A DNA stretch of 14,885 nucleotides, taken from NCBI GenBank assembly GCA_002431305.1, contig DJEG01000028.1, positions 1 to 14,885 on the forward strand, in the 5' to 3' direction. The notes beneath the pieces were generated by a model. That model saw only the letters and a list, made by a program, of their open reading frames with translations. It had not been told where the DNA came from and ran no database searches. Both the position numbers and the translations under genes were made by a program. Source of the stretch: Ruminococcaceae bacterium UBA5904 (GTDB lineage Bacteria > Bacillota > Clostridia > Oscillospirales > Acutalibacteraceae). Below, piece after piece: positions 7,603 to 14,885 of this stretch. The stretch's first letter is position 1. Each line of letters opens with the position of its first letter.

Positions 7603-7619
7603 AACGTAACAATTACGTT
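7603..7619. promoter_or_regulatory. Small palindrome upstream of the dockerin operon promoter
   Basis: AACGTAA and TTACGTT are perfect seven-base arms around CAA. The site lies about 70 bases upstream of the -35 box. It has the form of an operator for a dimeric regulator, but one short palindrome in AT-rich DNA may be chance. Confidence 0.35.
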
Positions 7620-7713
7620 GATTTTTTGTACAGTATTACTTTTCCTCATATATGACATATGTGGTATAAAATGTTTAAAAAGTGTAATTGAACTCTTTAA
7701 TGTCTATATAAAA

Positions 7714-7744
7714 ACAGGGTAAAAGATAGCGTCTTTTACCCTGT
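7714..7744 (-). terminator. Rho-independent terminator after the YD-repeat gene
   Basis: ACAGGGTAAAAGA (7714-7726) and TCTTTTACCCTGT (7732-7744) form a perfect 13-base stem with a five-base loop. On the minus strand it is followed by TTTTATAT. It starts 15 bases after the stop codon of the YD-repeat gene. There is no T-run in the plus direction, so it acts on the minus strand. Confidence 0.93.
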
Positions 7745-7759
7745 CCGATATTATGAAAT

Positions 7760-8983
7760 TTAAATATTTTCGTCTTTCGGAATGCACGATAATACGTCCC
7801 AGACCGAGTTTATCTCCGTCATTTTCGAATACAGCGAACCGCTCATATATTCGTATCCGAGAGTGACGGTTTTCTCCCCGCCGTTATCTGTTTCCGTGCT
7901 TCTTATCATCTTATTGTCGGAAGAATACACGTACGAACCGCTGAATAATGTATGCTGCGACGAGTCTGTAACCGTTTTTGATATGAGATTATTTTCGTCG
8001 TATTCATATTTTTCGTCCGTTACGTTCGATATGCCGGATGCCGAATATGATACGGATTTTGTCGCCTGCGTGATTCTCGACTTTGAATCGTAAACGTATG
8101 CGTACGTCGTTACGACCGTTGCGAGATCCTTATTGAACGTAGAGGAGTAGACGAGGTTATTTCTATCGTCGTAACGGTATACGCATTCTATGGAATCCCT
8201 GCCGTAATCGGTCAGCGTACCGGAAATTATGTTACCGTTAGAATCATATGCATACGTGCGCGTGAATCCGGAAATCTGCGTATTATCCTTGTCGTATGAC
8301 GCGTAAAATGTGGGGTTTGAGTATTTGTCAAATACGTATTCTTCAGATTCGATAAGCTCGGCATTGGGTGAGTATACCTGAGTGCTTACTCTTTTCGACG
8401 AATCGCGTTCCGACGACATCTGTGTTTTTACGGTTCTGAAAAGGGCGGAATCCTTATATTCCCTTCTCCTGACGATTGAAGAGCCTTCGTACTCGAATTC
8501 GAGTATCGGAACGGTGTTCGAATTTTCCCTTACCGACGCGTCTTCGATTCGTGAATTGTTATTAATTTCGGGTGGTTTTTTGTTGTTTGATTCGTCTTTT
8601 TTCTCCCCGCCGTCCTTTTTTTCGCCGACAGATAAAATCCGCGAATCGCTGTCGAATGTGAAAACAATCTGCCGTTCGAACTTGTTTTGAGTGTTATAAT
8701 AATTCAGTTTTATATTGTTTTCGTCCGTTATATCGAAAACTGCGGTGATTTTTTTATCGCTGTACGAAACCGGAATACTGCCCTCATCGGACTGACGGAC
8801 ATTGTCCGGCTCATTTGTAAAAATATCGGTGATGTCGGCGTTCGTGTCTATTCCGCCGATAAGAATTCCGAAGCAAAGAGACAGCGCGACGACCGTCATT
8901 ACGAGCGACGACGTTACTGCTTTTTTTGTTTGCGGTATGACCTCTTTCGGCGGTTTTTTAATTTTCAGTTTTCCTTTGAACAT
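7760..8983 (-). CDS. Membrane-anchored YD-repeat (RHS-like) protein, function unknown
   Basis: A 407-residue protein with a lysine-rich cytoplasmic N-terminus (1-22), one membrane helix (about 24-45) and a long outer part, i.e. a type II membrane protein rather than a cleaved secretory protein. A charged low-complexity linker (121-144, Glu/Lys/Asp/Asn) separates a small beta domain from a C-terminal array of RHS/YD-like repeats with about 25-residue spacing: YAYDSNGNIISG (244-255), YRYDDRNNLVYS (269-280), YVYDSKSRITQA (296-307), YEYDENNLISK (326-336) and YVYSSDNKMI (351-360). It lacks the RHS core motif and any C-terminal toxin domain, so it is not a polymorphic toxin as it stands. The Shine-Dalgarno is AAGGTGG. 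It lies 72 bases after the DUF711 gene and ends at a strong terminator. A role in surface carbohydrate or partner binding is possible, but I cannot assign one. Confidence 0.75.
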   Translation of the reverse strand: MFKGKLKIKKPPKEVIPQTKKAVTSSLVMTVVALSLCFGILIGGIDTNADITDIFTNEPDNVRQSDEGSIPVSYSDKKITAVFDITDENNIKLNYYNTQNKFERQIVFTFDSDSRILSVGEKKDGGEKKDESNNKKPPEINNNSRIEDASVRENSNTVPILEFEYEGSSIVRRREYKDSALFRTVKTQMSSERDSSKRVSTQVYSPNAELIESEEYVFDKYSNPTFYASYDKDNTQISGFTRTYAYDSNGNIISGTLTDYGRDSIECVYRYDDRNNLVYSSTFNKDLATVVTTYAYVYDSKSRITQATKSVSYSASGISNVTDEKYEYDENNLISKTVTDSSQHTLFSGSYVYSSDNKMIRSTETDNGGEKTVTLGYEYMSGSLYSKMTEINSVWDVLSCIPKDENI

Positions 8984-9018
8984 AAAACCACCTTATAATT
9001 ATTTATATATAATATACT

Positions 9019-9024
9019 ATTATA
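9019..9024 (-). promoter_or_regulatory. Possible -10 box for the YD-repeat gene
   Basis: A perfect TATAAT on the minus strand sits in the 72-base AT-rich gap after the DUF711 gene. The sequence 17 bases upstream (ATTCGA) is a poor -35 box, and AT-rich gaps often produce such matches. The gene may instead be read through from the upstream genes. Confidence 0.35.
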
Positions 9025-9055
9025 ATATATACAGATTGATTTCGAATAAGTAAAA

Positions 9056-10414
9056 TCAATTTTTGAGCGACTGCATCGGCGCGGGAATTCTTCCGCCTCT
9101 GTTGATGAATTTTTTGCTCGAGGAATAATTTATCGGCATTACGGGGCCGCTTCCGAGCAGTCCGCCGAATTCGAGTTCGTCGCCGACTTTTTTTCCGATT
9201 GCGGGGATGAGACGTACAGCCGTCGTCTTCGAGTTGACCATTCCGATAGCCGCCTCGTCGGCGATTATAGCCGAAATCGTTTCGGGCGCGATGTCGCCGG
9301 GAACTACTATCATGTCGAGTCCGACCGAGCAGACCGCTGTCATTGCCTCGAGTTTTTCTATTTTAAGATTACCGTTTCTCGCCGCCTCTATCATGCCCGC
9401 GTCCTCGGTTACGGGGATGAACGCGCCCGAGAGTCCGCCGACGTGCGAGGATGCCATAACTCCGCCCTTTTTGACTGCGTCGTTTAAAAGTGCAAGCGCC
9501 GCCGTCGTGCCGTGTGTTCCGCATGACTCTAGTCCCATTTCCTCGAGTATATGTGCTACCGAGTCGCCGATAGCAGGTGTGGGAGCGAGCGACAAATCAA
9601 CGATTCCGAACGGAACACCGAGTCTTTTTGACGCTTCGCTGGCTACGAGCTGACCCATTCTTGTGATTTTAAATGCCGTTCTTTTTATGAGATCTGCGAT
9701 TCCCGTCAGGTCGAGTCCCTCCGATTTTGCAAGGGCAGCCCTGACTACTCCGGGACCGGAAACGCCGACGTTTATTACGCAGTCGGGTTCACCCGCGCCG
9801 TGGAACGCGCCCGCCATGAACGGATTGTCCTCGGGAGCGTTGCAGAATACGACGAGTTTTGCCGCGCCTATGCAGTCCCTGTCGGCTGTCAGGCGTGAGG
9901 CTTCGAGAACCTGTCTGCCCATGAGTTTTACCGCGTCCATGTTGATTCCCGTTTTTGTCGAGCCGATATTTACGCTCGAGCATACGTGTTCCGTTACGCT
10001 CAGTGCCTCGGGAATAGCCTTGATAAGTTCTCTGTCCCCGTGGGCGAATCCCTTCTGAACGAGCGCGGAAAATCCGCCGATGAAATTGACTCCGCATGCG
10101 TTTGCCGCCTTTTCAAGCGTTACGGCTATTTTAACCGCGTCTTTATTATCGCAGGACGCGAGTATCATTGCTATGGGAGTTACCGAAATCCTTTTATGTA
10201 TAATAGGTATACCGAATTCTCTCTCGATATTCTCGCCGGTTTTTACGAGGTTCTTTGCATAACGCGTTATTTTGTCGTAAACTTTAGCGCACGTTACGTC
10301 AATATCGCTGTGACAGCAGTCGAGGAGCGATATGCCCATGGTTATGGTTCGGACGTCGAGATTTTCGTCCTGTATCATTGTTATGGTTTCAAGTATGTCG
10401 CCGACATTAAACAA
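9056..10414 (-). CDS. PFL-like family protein, DUF711/UPF0210
   Basis: A 452-residue member of the DUF711/UPF0210 family, whose fold resembles pyruvate formate-lyase but whose function is not established. Typical segments are [19 protein letters not shown], then [12 protein letters not shown] near the start, [33 protein letters not shown] [20 protein letters not shown] and [19 protein letters not shown]. The length equals that of the family. The start is TTG at 10414: AAGGAG lies nine bases upstream, the frame then gives the conserved N-terminus, and the nearby ATG at 10407 is out of frame. A TTG start may keep expression low relative to the ACT gene. It lies 14 bases after the ACT-domain gene, its regular partner in many Bacillota, which suggests that the two proteins act together. 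Confidence 0.88.
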   Translation of the reverse strand: MFNVGDILETITMIQDENLDVRTITMGISLLDCCHSDIDVTCAKVYDKITRYAKNLVKTGENIEREFGIPIIHKRISVTPIAMILASCDNKDAVKIAVTLEKAANACGVNFIGGFSALVQKGFAHGDRELIKAIPEALSVTEHVCSSVNIGSTKTGINMDAVKLMGRQVLEASRLTADRDCIGAAKLVVFCNAPEDNPFMAGAFHGAGEPDCVINVGVSGPGVVRAALAKSEGLDLTGIADLIKRTAFKITRMGQLVASEASKRLGVPFGIVDLSLAPTPAIGDSVAHILEEMGLESCGTHGTTAALALLNDAVKKGGVMASSHVGGLSGAFIPVTEDAGMIEAARNGNLKIEKLEAMTAVCSVGLDMIVVPGDIAPETISAIIADEAAIGMVNSKTTAVRLIPAIGKKVGDELEFGGLLGSGPVMPINYSSSKKFINRGGRIPAPMQSLKN

Positions 10415-10428
10415 TGTTATCAGCTCCT

Positions 10429-10698
10429 TTATACAGTGTGCATTGCGTTGAAGATATCTTCGTGCATTGCCTTTATTATGAGATTTCTTTCATTGCCCAG
10501 CTTTTCGAGCATGTCGGCGAATTCGGCGAATCCGACGTTGATTGACGATATATCGACGAGCATTATCATTGCGAACATGTCGTCGAGAACCGACTGCGTG
10601 ACCTCCTGAACGTTGACTCCGCAGTCAGCGCATTTTGTCGCTACGGCGGCGAGAATGCCGACCATGTCTTTTCCTATTACGGTTATAACAGCTCTCAT
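10429..10698 (-). CDS. Small ACT-domain protein (UPF0237, GcvR-like)
   Basis: An 89-residue protein made of a single ACT domain. [17 protein letters not shown] (3-19) is the first strand and the ligand-binding loop with the conserved Gly, and [20 protein letters not shown] covers the next helix and strands. ACT domains bind amino acids and dimerise, so this protein probably senses a small ligand for the adjacent DUF711 protein. Ligand and partner are inference. AAAGGA stands ten bases before the ATG. The gene lies 34 bases after the YhhN gene with no room for a full promoter, so it is probably in the same transcript. Confidence 0.88.
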   Translation of the reverse strand: MRAVITVIGKDMVGILAAVATKCADCGVNVQEVTQSVLDDMFAMIMLVDISSINVGFAEFADMLEKLGNERNLIIKAMHEDIFNAMHTV

Positions 10699-10732
10699 TT
10701 TAAATTCATCCTTTTCATTAGTAATATATATT

Positions 10733-11461
10733 TTAAGCGAAGAACAGTATTGAAAACGCGAGAAGCGCCTGTCCTATGAAATACGTCCATATGTTGAAAT
10801 TCTTCAACGGAATGTCCTTTCTGTATCTGTCATCGAACATTAAGAATACTATTGAACCGTCCGAGAGTATGAACAGAACTGCGCCCAGTGACAGCGTGAG
10901 CATTAAAAGAAGTCCTGATTCGGCGCCCGTCATGAAATATCTTACGGAGAATGAAATCGCTTTTATCGTCATTATCGTTATCATAACGGCGTAAGGGATA
11001 ACTCCGCACAGTGCGATTTTTTTAATCTGAAGTTTTGTTTTGAACGCGATGAGAACAAATATTAAAAGCACCGCGATAATTCCGATTATCTCTTGCCATA
11101 CGAATATTTTTTCATCTGGAAATGAGGCTTTCTGCGCCTTTATGTACGCTATGGTGTAGAGAACGTGTGCGGAGAAAAATGAGATTCCGCCTATGAGCAC
11201 AAGATAAATTTTCTTAAAATGCAGGAATAAATCGCCGAACCACGAGGCTATGAGTCCGAACAGCATGAAGCGCGCAAATTCGGTCGTGTTTGCGCTTATT
11301 TTATAGCATAAAAAGCCTATCGCGACGAACATCGTTGCACATATCATCTTTGTCGTTCTCGATTTCCAGCTCATCCCGGGTCTCTGGAACTTGAGGAAAA
11401 ACGGAGTGACCGCCATTTCGATTATGAATGCAAGTGCGAGAAGAATGTAGAAAACTGTCAT
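10733..11461 (-). CDS. YhhN/TMEM86-family membrane protein, probable lysoplasmalogenase
   Basis: A 242-residue integral membrane protein with about eight hydrophobic segments. Characterised members of the YhhN/TMEM86 family cleave the vinyl-ether bond of lysoplasmalogens to a fatty aldehyde and a glycerophospho-base. Family marks are GLIASWFGDLFLHF (69-82) with Asp77, FFSAHVLYTIAY (95-106), and GAVLFILSDGSI (193-204) with Asp201; two conserved Asp residues are known to matter in this family. The length is normal. AAGGAG lies seven bases before the ATG, and the gene begins 20 bases after the GDPD-like gene, indicating one transcript. Many clostridia make plasmalogens, which fits. The catalytic activity is not shown for bacterial members of this exact branch. 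Confidence 0.82.
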   Translation of the reverse strand: MTVFYILLALAFIIEMAVTPFFLKFQRPGMSWKSRTTKMICATMFVAIGFLCYKISANTTEFARFMLFGLIASWFGDLFLHFKKIYLVLIGGISFFSAHVLYTIAYIKAQKASFPDEKIFVWQEIIGIIAVLLIFVLIAFKTKLQIKKIALCGVIPYAVMITIMTIKAISFSVRYFMTGAESGLLLMLTLSLGAVLFILSDGSIVFLMFDDRYRKDIPLKNFNIWTYFIGQALLAFSILFFA

Positions 11462-11481
11462 GACTTTTCTCCTTTTAATTA

Positions 11482-12744
11482 TTATTTATTTTTCGAAGAA
11501 CTTTTTTTCTTCGTGTGCTTTGCTATGAATATTTCTCCCGCGGTAACGCCCGCAATAACGAGAATTGCCGTTATTATTCTCGGAACAGTAATCGTAACTC
11601 CCGCCGTACCGTTTTTTAATAAATCCGCGTCGTTCTGAATATTATTGTATGCATATCTCAGTTCGCTTTGAGCGGATATTATATCGCTTAACGCGGGACT
11701 GTTGTCCGAAAGTACCGATTCGGTTTTTGCCTTTGCGTCTGCGTATGCTTTTTTATAATCGCGGTAAGCCGAGGCTTTGTACTCGGGAAGCGTATAATTT
11801 TCGCACAAATCCGCGTATGTTGTTTCAATCTCTTTTTTTGCCTCGTCCGTCTGTTTTATGTATTCTTTCAGCGCCTTAGGCTCGTTTGTCAGAATCATAT
11901 TGTACCCTCTTGAAATGAGGTCGGAGTACCACGTTGCGTTGTCGCGTCTTATCTTTCCGCATATTTCGGGGCGGGACAGCATCGCCATCGCGCGTGCGCC
12001 GGATGTGAATTTGCTCATGACGGTTTTGCCGAAAACAACGCCGTACGGGTTATTTGTCGCAAGACATATGCCGTCCGCTCCCGCCTCGAGCGAGGATTTG
12101 ACGTATGAAACCGCCGAGAAAATTACGTTTCCTTTAAAATAGGTCATAACATTGGGCTTTTCGCTTTTTGAGGAAATGAATGTTTTCAGAGTGTCGGGTT
12201 TTATATGTCCGGCATAAAATATAACGGAGTCTGTTCTGCCTGATTGTTTTACGGTTTCATAAACGGCGTCAAGGTCATTTTCCTTAACGTCAAGCATGAG
12301 CACGGTGTCCTGAGTTTTTTTCAGTGCGTCAGAAAGGGTATCGACGGTTTTGTCCGTAATATCCCTTGCTCCGCCTCCGTGCGCAAGACGGAGTTTTATG
12401 TCAGCGATATCGGCGTACGAAACGGCGGATATGTCCCCGACGTCCTTTGAAAACATTTGAGAGGCGTTATCGGAGTCCAGCAGAACCGGAACCGAATCCT
12501 TTGTTACGGAAACATTACATAAAACAATATCCGCTCCCTGCTCGTGAGCTGACAGTATGCCCTCGACGGTGTTTTCGGGGTAGCTTTCACAGTCTCCGCG
12601 GTCGGAAACGCACAGTGTTCTGCCGTTTTCGCTTAAAAACTCATCCATGACTTTACCCGTTTTATCCCCTGATGCAAAAGAGGAGAATGCGAGTACAGAC
12701 ATTATCATAATCAGAAGAGTAAAATATGAGATAATTATTTTCAT
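11482..12744 (-). CDS. Membrane-anchored GDPD-fold protein, catalytic residues lost (pseudoenzyme)
   Basis: A 420-residue protein with a signal peptide (1-25), a glycerophosphodiester phosphodiesterase-like barrel (about 42-298), a helical stretch reminiscent of FIVAR modules (about 308-372) and a C-terminal membrane helix (about 385-407) with a KKKSSSKNK tail. Fold marks remain: DRG (48-50), PENT (56-59), GAD (70-72), TKD (81-83), LDVK (151-154) and LTNEP (285-289). The active site does not: the first His is Asp48, the metal-binding Glu and Asp of the IELDV strand are Leu75 and Asn77, and the second His of the usual VVxHD is Asp90 or Ser91. Hydrolysis is therefore unlikely; binding of a glycerophosphodiester or a wall polymer is a guess. 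It is the first of a run of minus-strand genes and is followed by a lysoplasmalogenase-like gene after 20 bases. Shine-Dalgarno is AAGGAC. Confidence 0.8.
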   Translation of the reverse strand: MKIIISYFTLLIMIMSVLAFSSFASGDKTGKVMDEFLSENGRTLCVSDRGDCESYPENTVEGILSAHEQGADIVLCNVSVTKDSVPVLLDSDNASQMFSKDVGDISAVSYADIADIKLRLAHGGGARDITDKTVDTLSDALKKTQDTVLMLDVKENDLDAVYETVKQSGRTDSVIFYAGHIKPDTLKTFISSKSEKPNVMTYFKGNVIFSAVSYVKSSLEAGADGICLATNNPYGVVFGKTVMSKFTSGARAMAMLSRPEICGKIRRDNATWYSDLISRGYNMILTNEPKALKEYIKQTDEAKKEIETTYADLCENYTLPEYKASAYRDYKKAYADAKAKTESVLSDNSPALSDIISAQSELRYAYNNIQNDADLLKNGTAGVTITVPRIITAILVIAGVTAGEIFIAKHTKKKSSSKNK

Positions 12745-12762
12745 ATATCCGCGTCCTTATAT

Positions 12763-12768
12763 ATTATA
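12763..12768 (-). promoter_or_regulatory. Probable -10 box for the GDPD-like gene run
   Basis: A perfect TATAAT on the minus strand lies 19 bases before the ATG at 12744. No good -35 box stands 16 to 18 bases further upstream. Because the region is very AT-rich the assignment is weak, but some promoter must lie here since the next gene is divergent. Confidence 0.4.
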
Positions 12769-13117
12769 CAAAGTTAAATTAATTATCATTATTTTATCAT
12801 ATAAATACCGCCGGAACAAGTCTGATAATAAAAATATTTGAATTATAAATAAGCAAAGCAATTGTGCGGACGAAATGTTTAATATATGAATAAAATATTA
12901 ACAAGTCGTTAAAAAAATAACTTGGAAATCGTTTCGTGTAAAATTAATAAACTATCGGTAAAAGGGTTTCTATTTTGTTATTGATGATGAAAAAAATCGA
13001 CATGTGACTATTAAAGCACGCAAAAAAATGTGTTTGTCGGAATTTGCCTTTCGAGTTTCGTTAAAACGTATTAAAGAACTGTTCAAAATTTATTCATTTT
13101 GCATATTGATTATTTTT
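12769..13117. other. AT-rich divergent intergenic region, nothing else recognised
   Basis: The sequence between the two divergent genes holds no open frame with a ribosome binding site, no tRNA and no convincing hairpin. A weak bulged dyad (CAAGTCGTTA with TAACTTG near 12901-12924) is present. The region probably carries control sequences for both genes. Confidence 0.5.
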
Positions 13118-13145
13118 TTGACAAAGTGTAAAATATGTCTACAAG
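13118..13145 (+). promoter_or_regulatory. Promoter of the plus-strand secreted protein gene
   Basis: A perfect TTGACA (13118-13123) precedes TACAAG (13140-13145; four of six bases of TATAAT) with a 16-base spacer. Transcription would start near 13152 and give a leader of about 40 bases. Confidence 0.55.
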
Positions 13146-13173
13146 GTTTTAATTTACCTGTTTTTGTATTTTG

Positions 13174-13180
13174 AAAGGGG
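13174..13180 (+). promoter_or_regulatory. Ribosome binding site of the plus-strand gene
   Basis: AAAGGGG lies nine bases before the ATG at 13190, with a normal signal peptide reading from that ATG. This supports the chosen start. Confidence 0.75.
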
Positions 13181-13189
13181 TTACACATC

Positions 13190-14875
13190 ATGAAAAAGGC
13201 ACTGGCATTAGTATTATCACTCTTAATGATCGTTACAGTGCTTCCCTTTGCTTCTTTTGCGGAGGAGCCCACAGAGGCTGAACGCAGAGTCGACGCTTGG
13301 GACGCTAACTATGATCTCCTTATCGACAAACTTACCGATAACGCAGATTACGCGAACTTTAAGTACGTTGTAGACAACGACAAGGAAATCGCAAATCTCA
13401 TGGGCGTTTACACCGCGTTCGGTATGTACGACAGCGCGTGGACAAACGCAGCTACCGGCACTGTTGACAAGGCTATCTGCAAGGAAGTTCTTGTAGCAAT
13501 GCTCGAGAAGTACAGCTATGACATGGGCACCAGCTATGTTGATATCGCTGTTGATGCTCTTAAGGCTGCTCAGAACGTAGGCGAGTTTATGGAAAAACTC
13601 AACGAGTACTTCAAGATTTTTGACTTCGTTGATTCAGAGACCTGGTCGCAGTCTTTCACAATTGTTAATTATGTTATTCAGGCAGGCCGTGCATGGCAGG
13701 ATGTCAGAGCCGACCTCATCAAGGCTTATGAGCGCGTTATGACCGTTCAGATGGCTAACAAATATTACATCGACATGCTCGATTACGTTGCAGCTAACAG
13801 TGAGTACGCTCCCATGGTTAACGCCGCTAACGAGCTTATCGACGAAATCAAGACCAGTGTTAACGAGCAGATTGCCGCTATGGTTGCCGAGGCTCTTCAG
13901 GGTCAGGCTACCGCAGCTGCAGATACTCTTATCACCATGGCTATGAACACCAACGCTTACACTGCTGTTGCTCTTAAAATTTACCAGACCGGTACTTCGA
14001 TAGCTAACAAGCTTTGGAACACAAACGCTCAGTATGAGCTTTACTCGGCACTTAAGGCTGCTTTCTATGCAGAGACCGTTATCAATGATTGGACTCAGGC
14101 AGCTCTTGCGGCTGACGATGCAGACTGCTCGATCTTCGCAGTTTCCGCTCTTATCTCCACCAGAGAGTTCGGCGAGACCACTCTTTACAAACTCATGGTT
14201 GCCAAATCAGGCGGAATCATCGGCAAGATTAAATCTAAGCTTTACAACTACTGCTTCACCGAGTACACTGCAAACCTTGCAGCTCTTGATATCATGAGAG
14301 ACGCATTCTATGCAACCGATATCTCCGAGATAGGCAATATCTCCGCAGTTGATTATATTTACTGCCCCGTAAACGTACTTGTTTACGACAACGGTTCTCT
14401 CCTTATGAGAGTTAAGGACGGCGCAGAGTCTGAGACCGGCGTTACTCCTTACGGATTCGGTGCCGCAACTTACAGTGAGTACAACAAGGAATACATCAAG
14501 GTTCTTGCTCTTGCAAACGATTATGATGTAAACCTTATCGGAACCAAGGACGGCTATGTAACGTTCGTTAAGGATATCGCTGCTGACAACGAGGCAGGTT
14601 TTGAGGATTACTCATTCACCGAGGTTCGCTGTGCAGAAGGTTCCAAGATCGTTATCTCCGGACTTACCTATAACGTAACTCTTGACGGTGAGACCAATGC
14701 TTACGAGCTTAACGACGACTTCGTTATCCCCGAGGGCAAGACCGTTACCGTTAAGGACGTTATCGACGCTACCGTAGACGTAGGTAAAGACGAGGTTAAC
14801 TCCTTAGCAGCTAAGATTAAGGCTATCTTCCAGAAGATCATCGACGCTATCAAGAATCTCTTCAAGATTGCGTAA
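13190..14875 (+). CDS. Large secreted protein of unknown function with amphipathic C-terminal helix
   Basis: A 561-residue protein I cannot assign to a family. A clear signal peptide (1-24; KK start, LALVLSLLMIVTVL core, SFA cleavage site) shows export. Residues 25 to about 375 look mostly helical and rich in Ala, Tyr, Asp and Asn, without cysteines that would suggest disulfide bonds at the start. About 390-540 look beta-rich (for instance YGFGAATYSEYNKEY and SKIVISGLTYNVTLDGE). The last 20 residues (542-561) form an amphipathic helix with Lys on one face and Ile/Phe/Leu on the other, ending KNLFKIA. There is no dockerin, LPXTG or S-layer motif. Codons favour GCT, CTT, GTT, AAG, AAC and GAG, unlike the minus-strand genes, as in strongly expressed genes. 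It stands alone on its strand, divergent from the GDPD-like gene. The stop TAA is complete ten bases before the window end. Confidence 0.8.
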   Translation: MKKALALVLSLLMIVTVLPFASFAEEPTEAERRVDAWDANYDLLIDKLTDNADYANFKYVVDNDKEIANLMGVYTAFGMYDSAWTNAATGTVDKAICKEVLVAMLEKYSYDMGTSYVDIAVDALKAAQNVGEFMEKLNEYFKIFDFVDSETWSQSFTIVNYVIQAGRAWQDVRADLIKAYERVMTVQMANKYYIDMLDYVAANSEYAPMVNAANELIDEIKTSVNEQIAAMVAEALQGQATAAADTLITMAMNTNAYTAVALKIYQTGTSIANKLWNTNAQYELYSALKAAFYAETVINDWTQAALAADDADCSIFAVSALISTREFGETTLYKLMVAKSGGIIGKIKSKLYNYCFTEYTANLAALDIMRDAFYATDISEIGNISAVDYIYCPVNVLVYDNGSLLMRVKDGAESETGVTPYGFGAATYSEYNKEYIKVLALANDYDVNLIGTKDGYVTFVKDIAADNEAGFEDYSFTEVRCAEGSKIVISGLTYNVTLDGETNAYELNDDFVIPEGKTVTVKDVIDATVDVGKDEVNSLAAKIKAIFQKIIDAIKNLFKIA

Positions 14876-14885
14876 GTTGATTTAG

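Noticed and set aside
7760..8983. Polymorphic RHS toxin with immunity gene
   Set aside because: There is no RHS core motif, no variable C-terminal toxin domain, and a terminator follows directly instead of an immunity gene.
10405..10407. ATG at 10407 as the start of the DUF711 gene
   Set aside because: It is out of frame with the conserved protein; the in-frame TTG at 10414 has AAGGAG at nine bases and gives the family N-terminus.
9986..10609. A 207-residue plus-strand open frame opposite the ACT and DUF711 genes
   Set aside because: Both minus-strand genes are clear family members with good ribosome binding sites; the plus frame has no recognisable features.
12901..12924. Hairpin (CAAGTCGTTA / TAACTTG) as a terminator or riboswitch element
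   Set aside because: The stem is bulged and AT-rich with no T-run after it, and no riboswitch core is recognisable.

Overview
The window looks like a chromosomal piece of a Clostridia-class Bacillota, most likely a gut or rumen relative of Ruminococcus/Oscillospiraceae. This is inferred from AAGGAG/GGAGG ribosome binding sites, TTGACA/TATAAT-type promoters, type I dockerins of the 'DAR' kind found in that group, an argCJBD operon, and several signal peptides of the KK-(LALVLSLL)-AxA type. I see no tRNA, rRNA, CRISPR array, insertion sequence, phage gene or broken gene. Eleven of twelve genes are on the minus strand; one is on the plus strand at the right edge.

Region 1 (about 35-4300, minus): a compact arginine operon, argC-argJ-argB-argD. 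It takes N-acetylglutamate to ornithine through the acetyl-recycling route. The genes are separated by 15 and 1 bases or overlap by ATGA. A clear promoter ahead of argC is covered by an 11-bp perfect inverted repeat that could be an arginine-repressor operator. ArgC is of the uncommon (short) family. Region 2 (about 4300-4737) is non-coding apart from the promoter, with some inverted repeats.

Region 3 (4738-7534, minus): a two-gene operon with a strong promoter and a terminator. It encodes two secreted dockerin proteins, one with a lysozyme-like domain and one with a C39-like cysteine peptidase, bacterial SH3 and PKD-like domains. Both may dock onto a cellulosome-like scaffold or a cohesin-bearing surface.

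Region 4 (7714-12768, minus): five genes read in one direction. In order of transcription they are a membrane-anchored protein with a glycerophosphodiesterase (GDPD) fold whose catalytic residues are all replaced, a lysoplasmalogenase-like (YhhN) membrane protein, a small ACT-domain protein, its usual partner of the PFL-like/DUF711 (UPF0210) family, and a membrane-anchored YD-repeat protein followed by a strong terminator. The first two both relate to glycerophospholipid head groups, so a link to plasmalogen turnover or sensing is possible but unproven.

Region 5 (12769-14875): a 445-base divergent intergenic region and then a plus-strand gene for a large secreted protein of unknown function. 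Its codon use is unlike its neighbours and suggests high expression, and it ends in an amphipathic, lysine-rich helix. The least explained items are the GDPD pseudoenzyme and this secreted protein.
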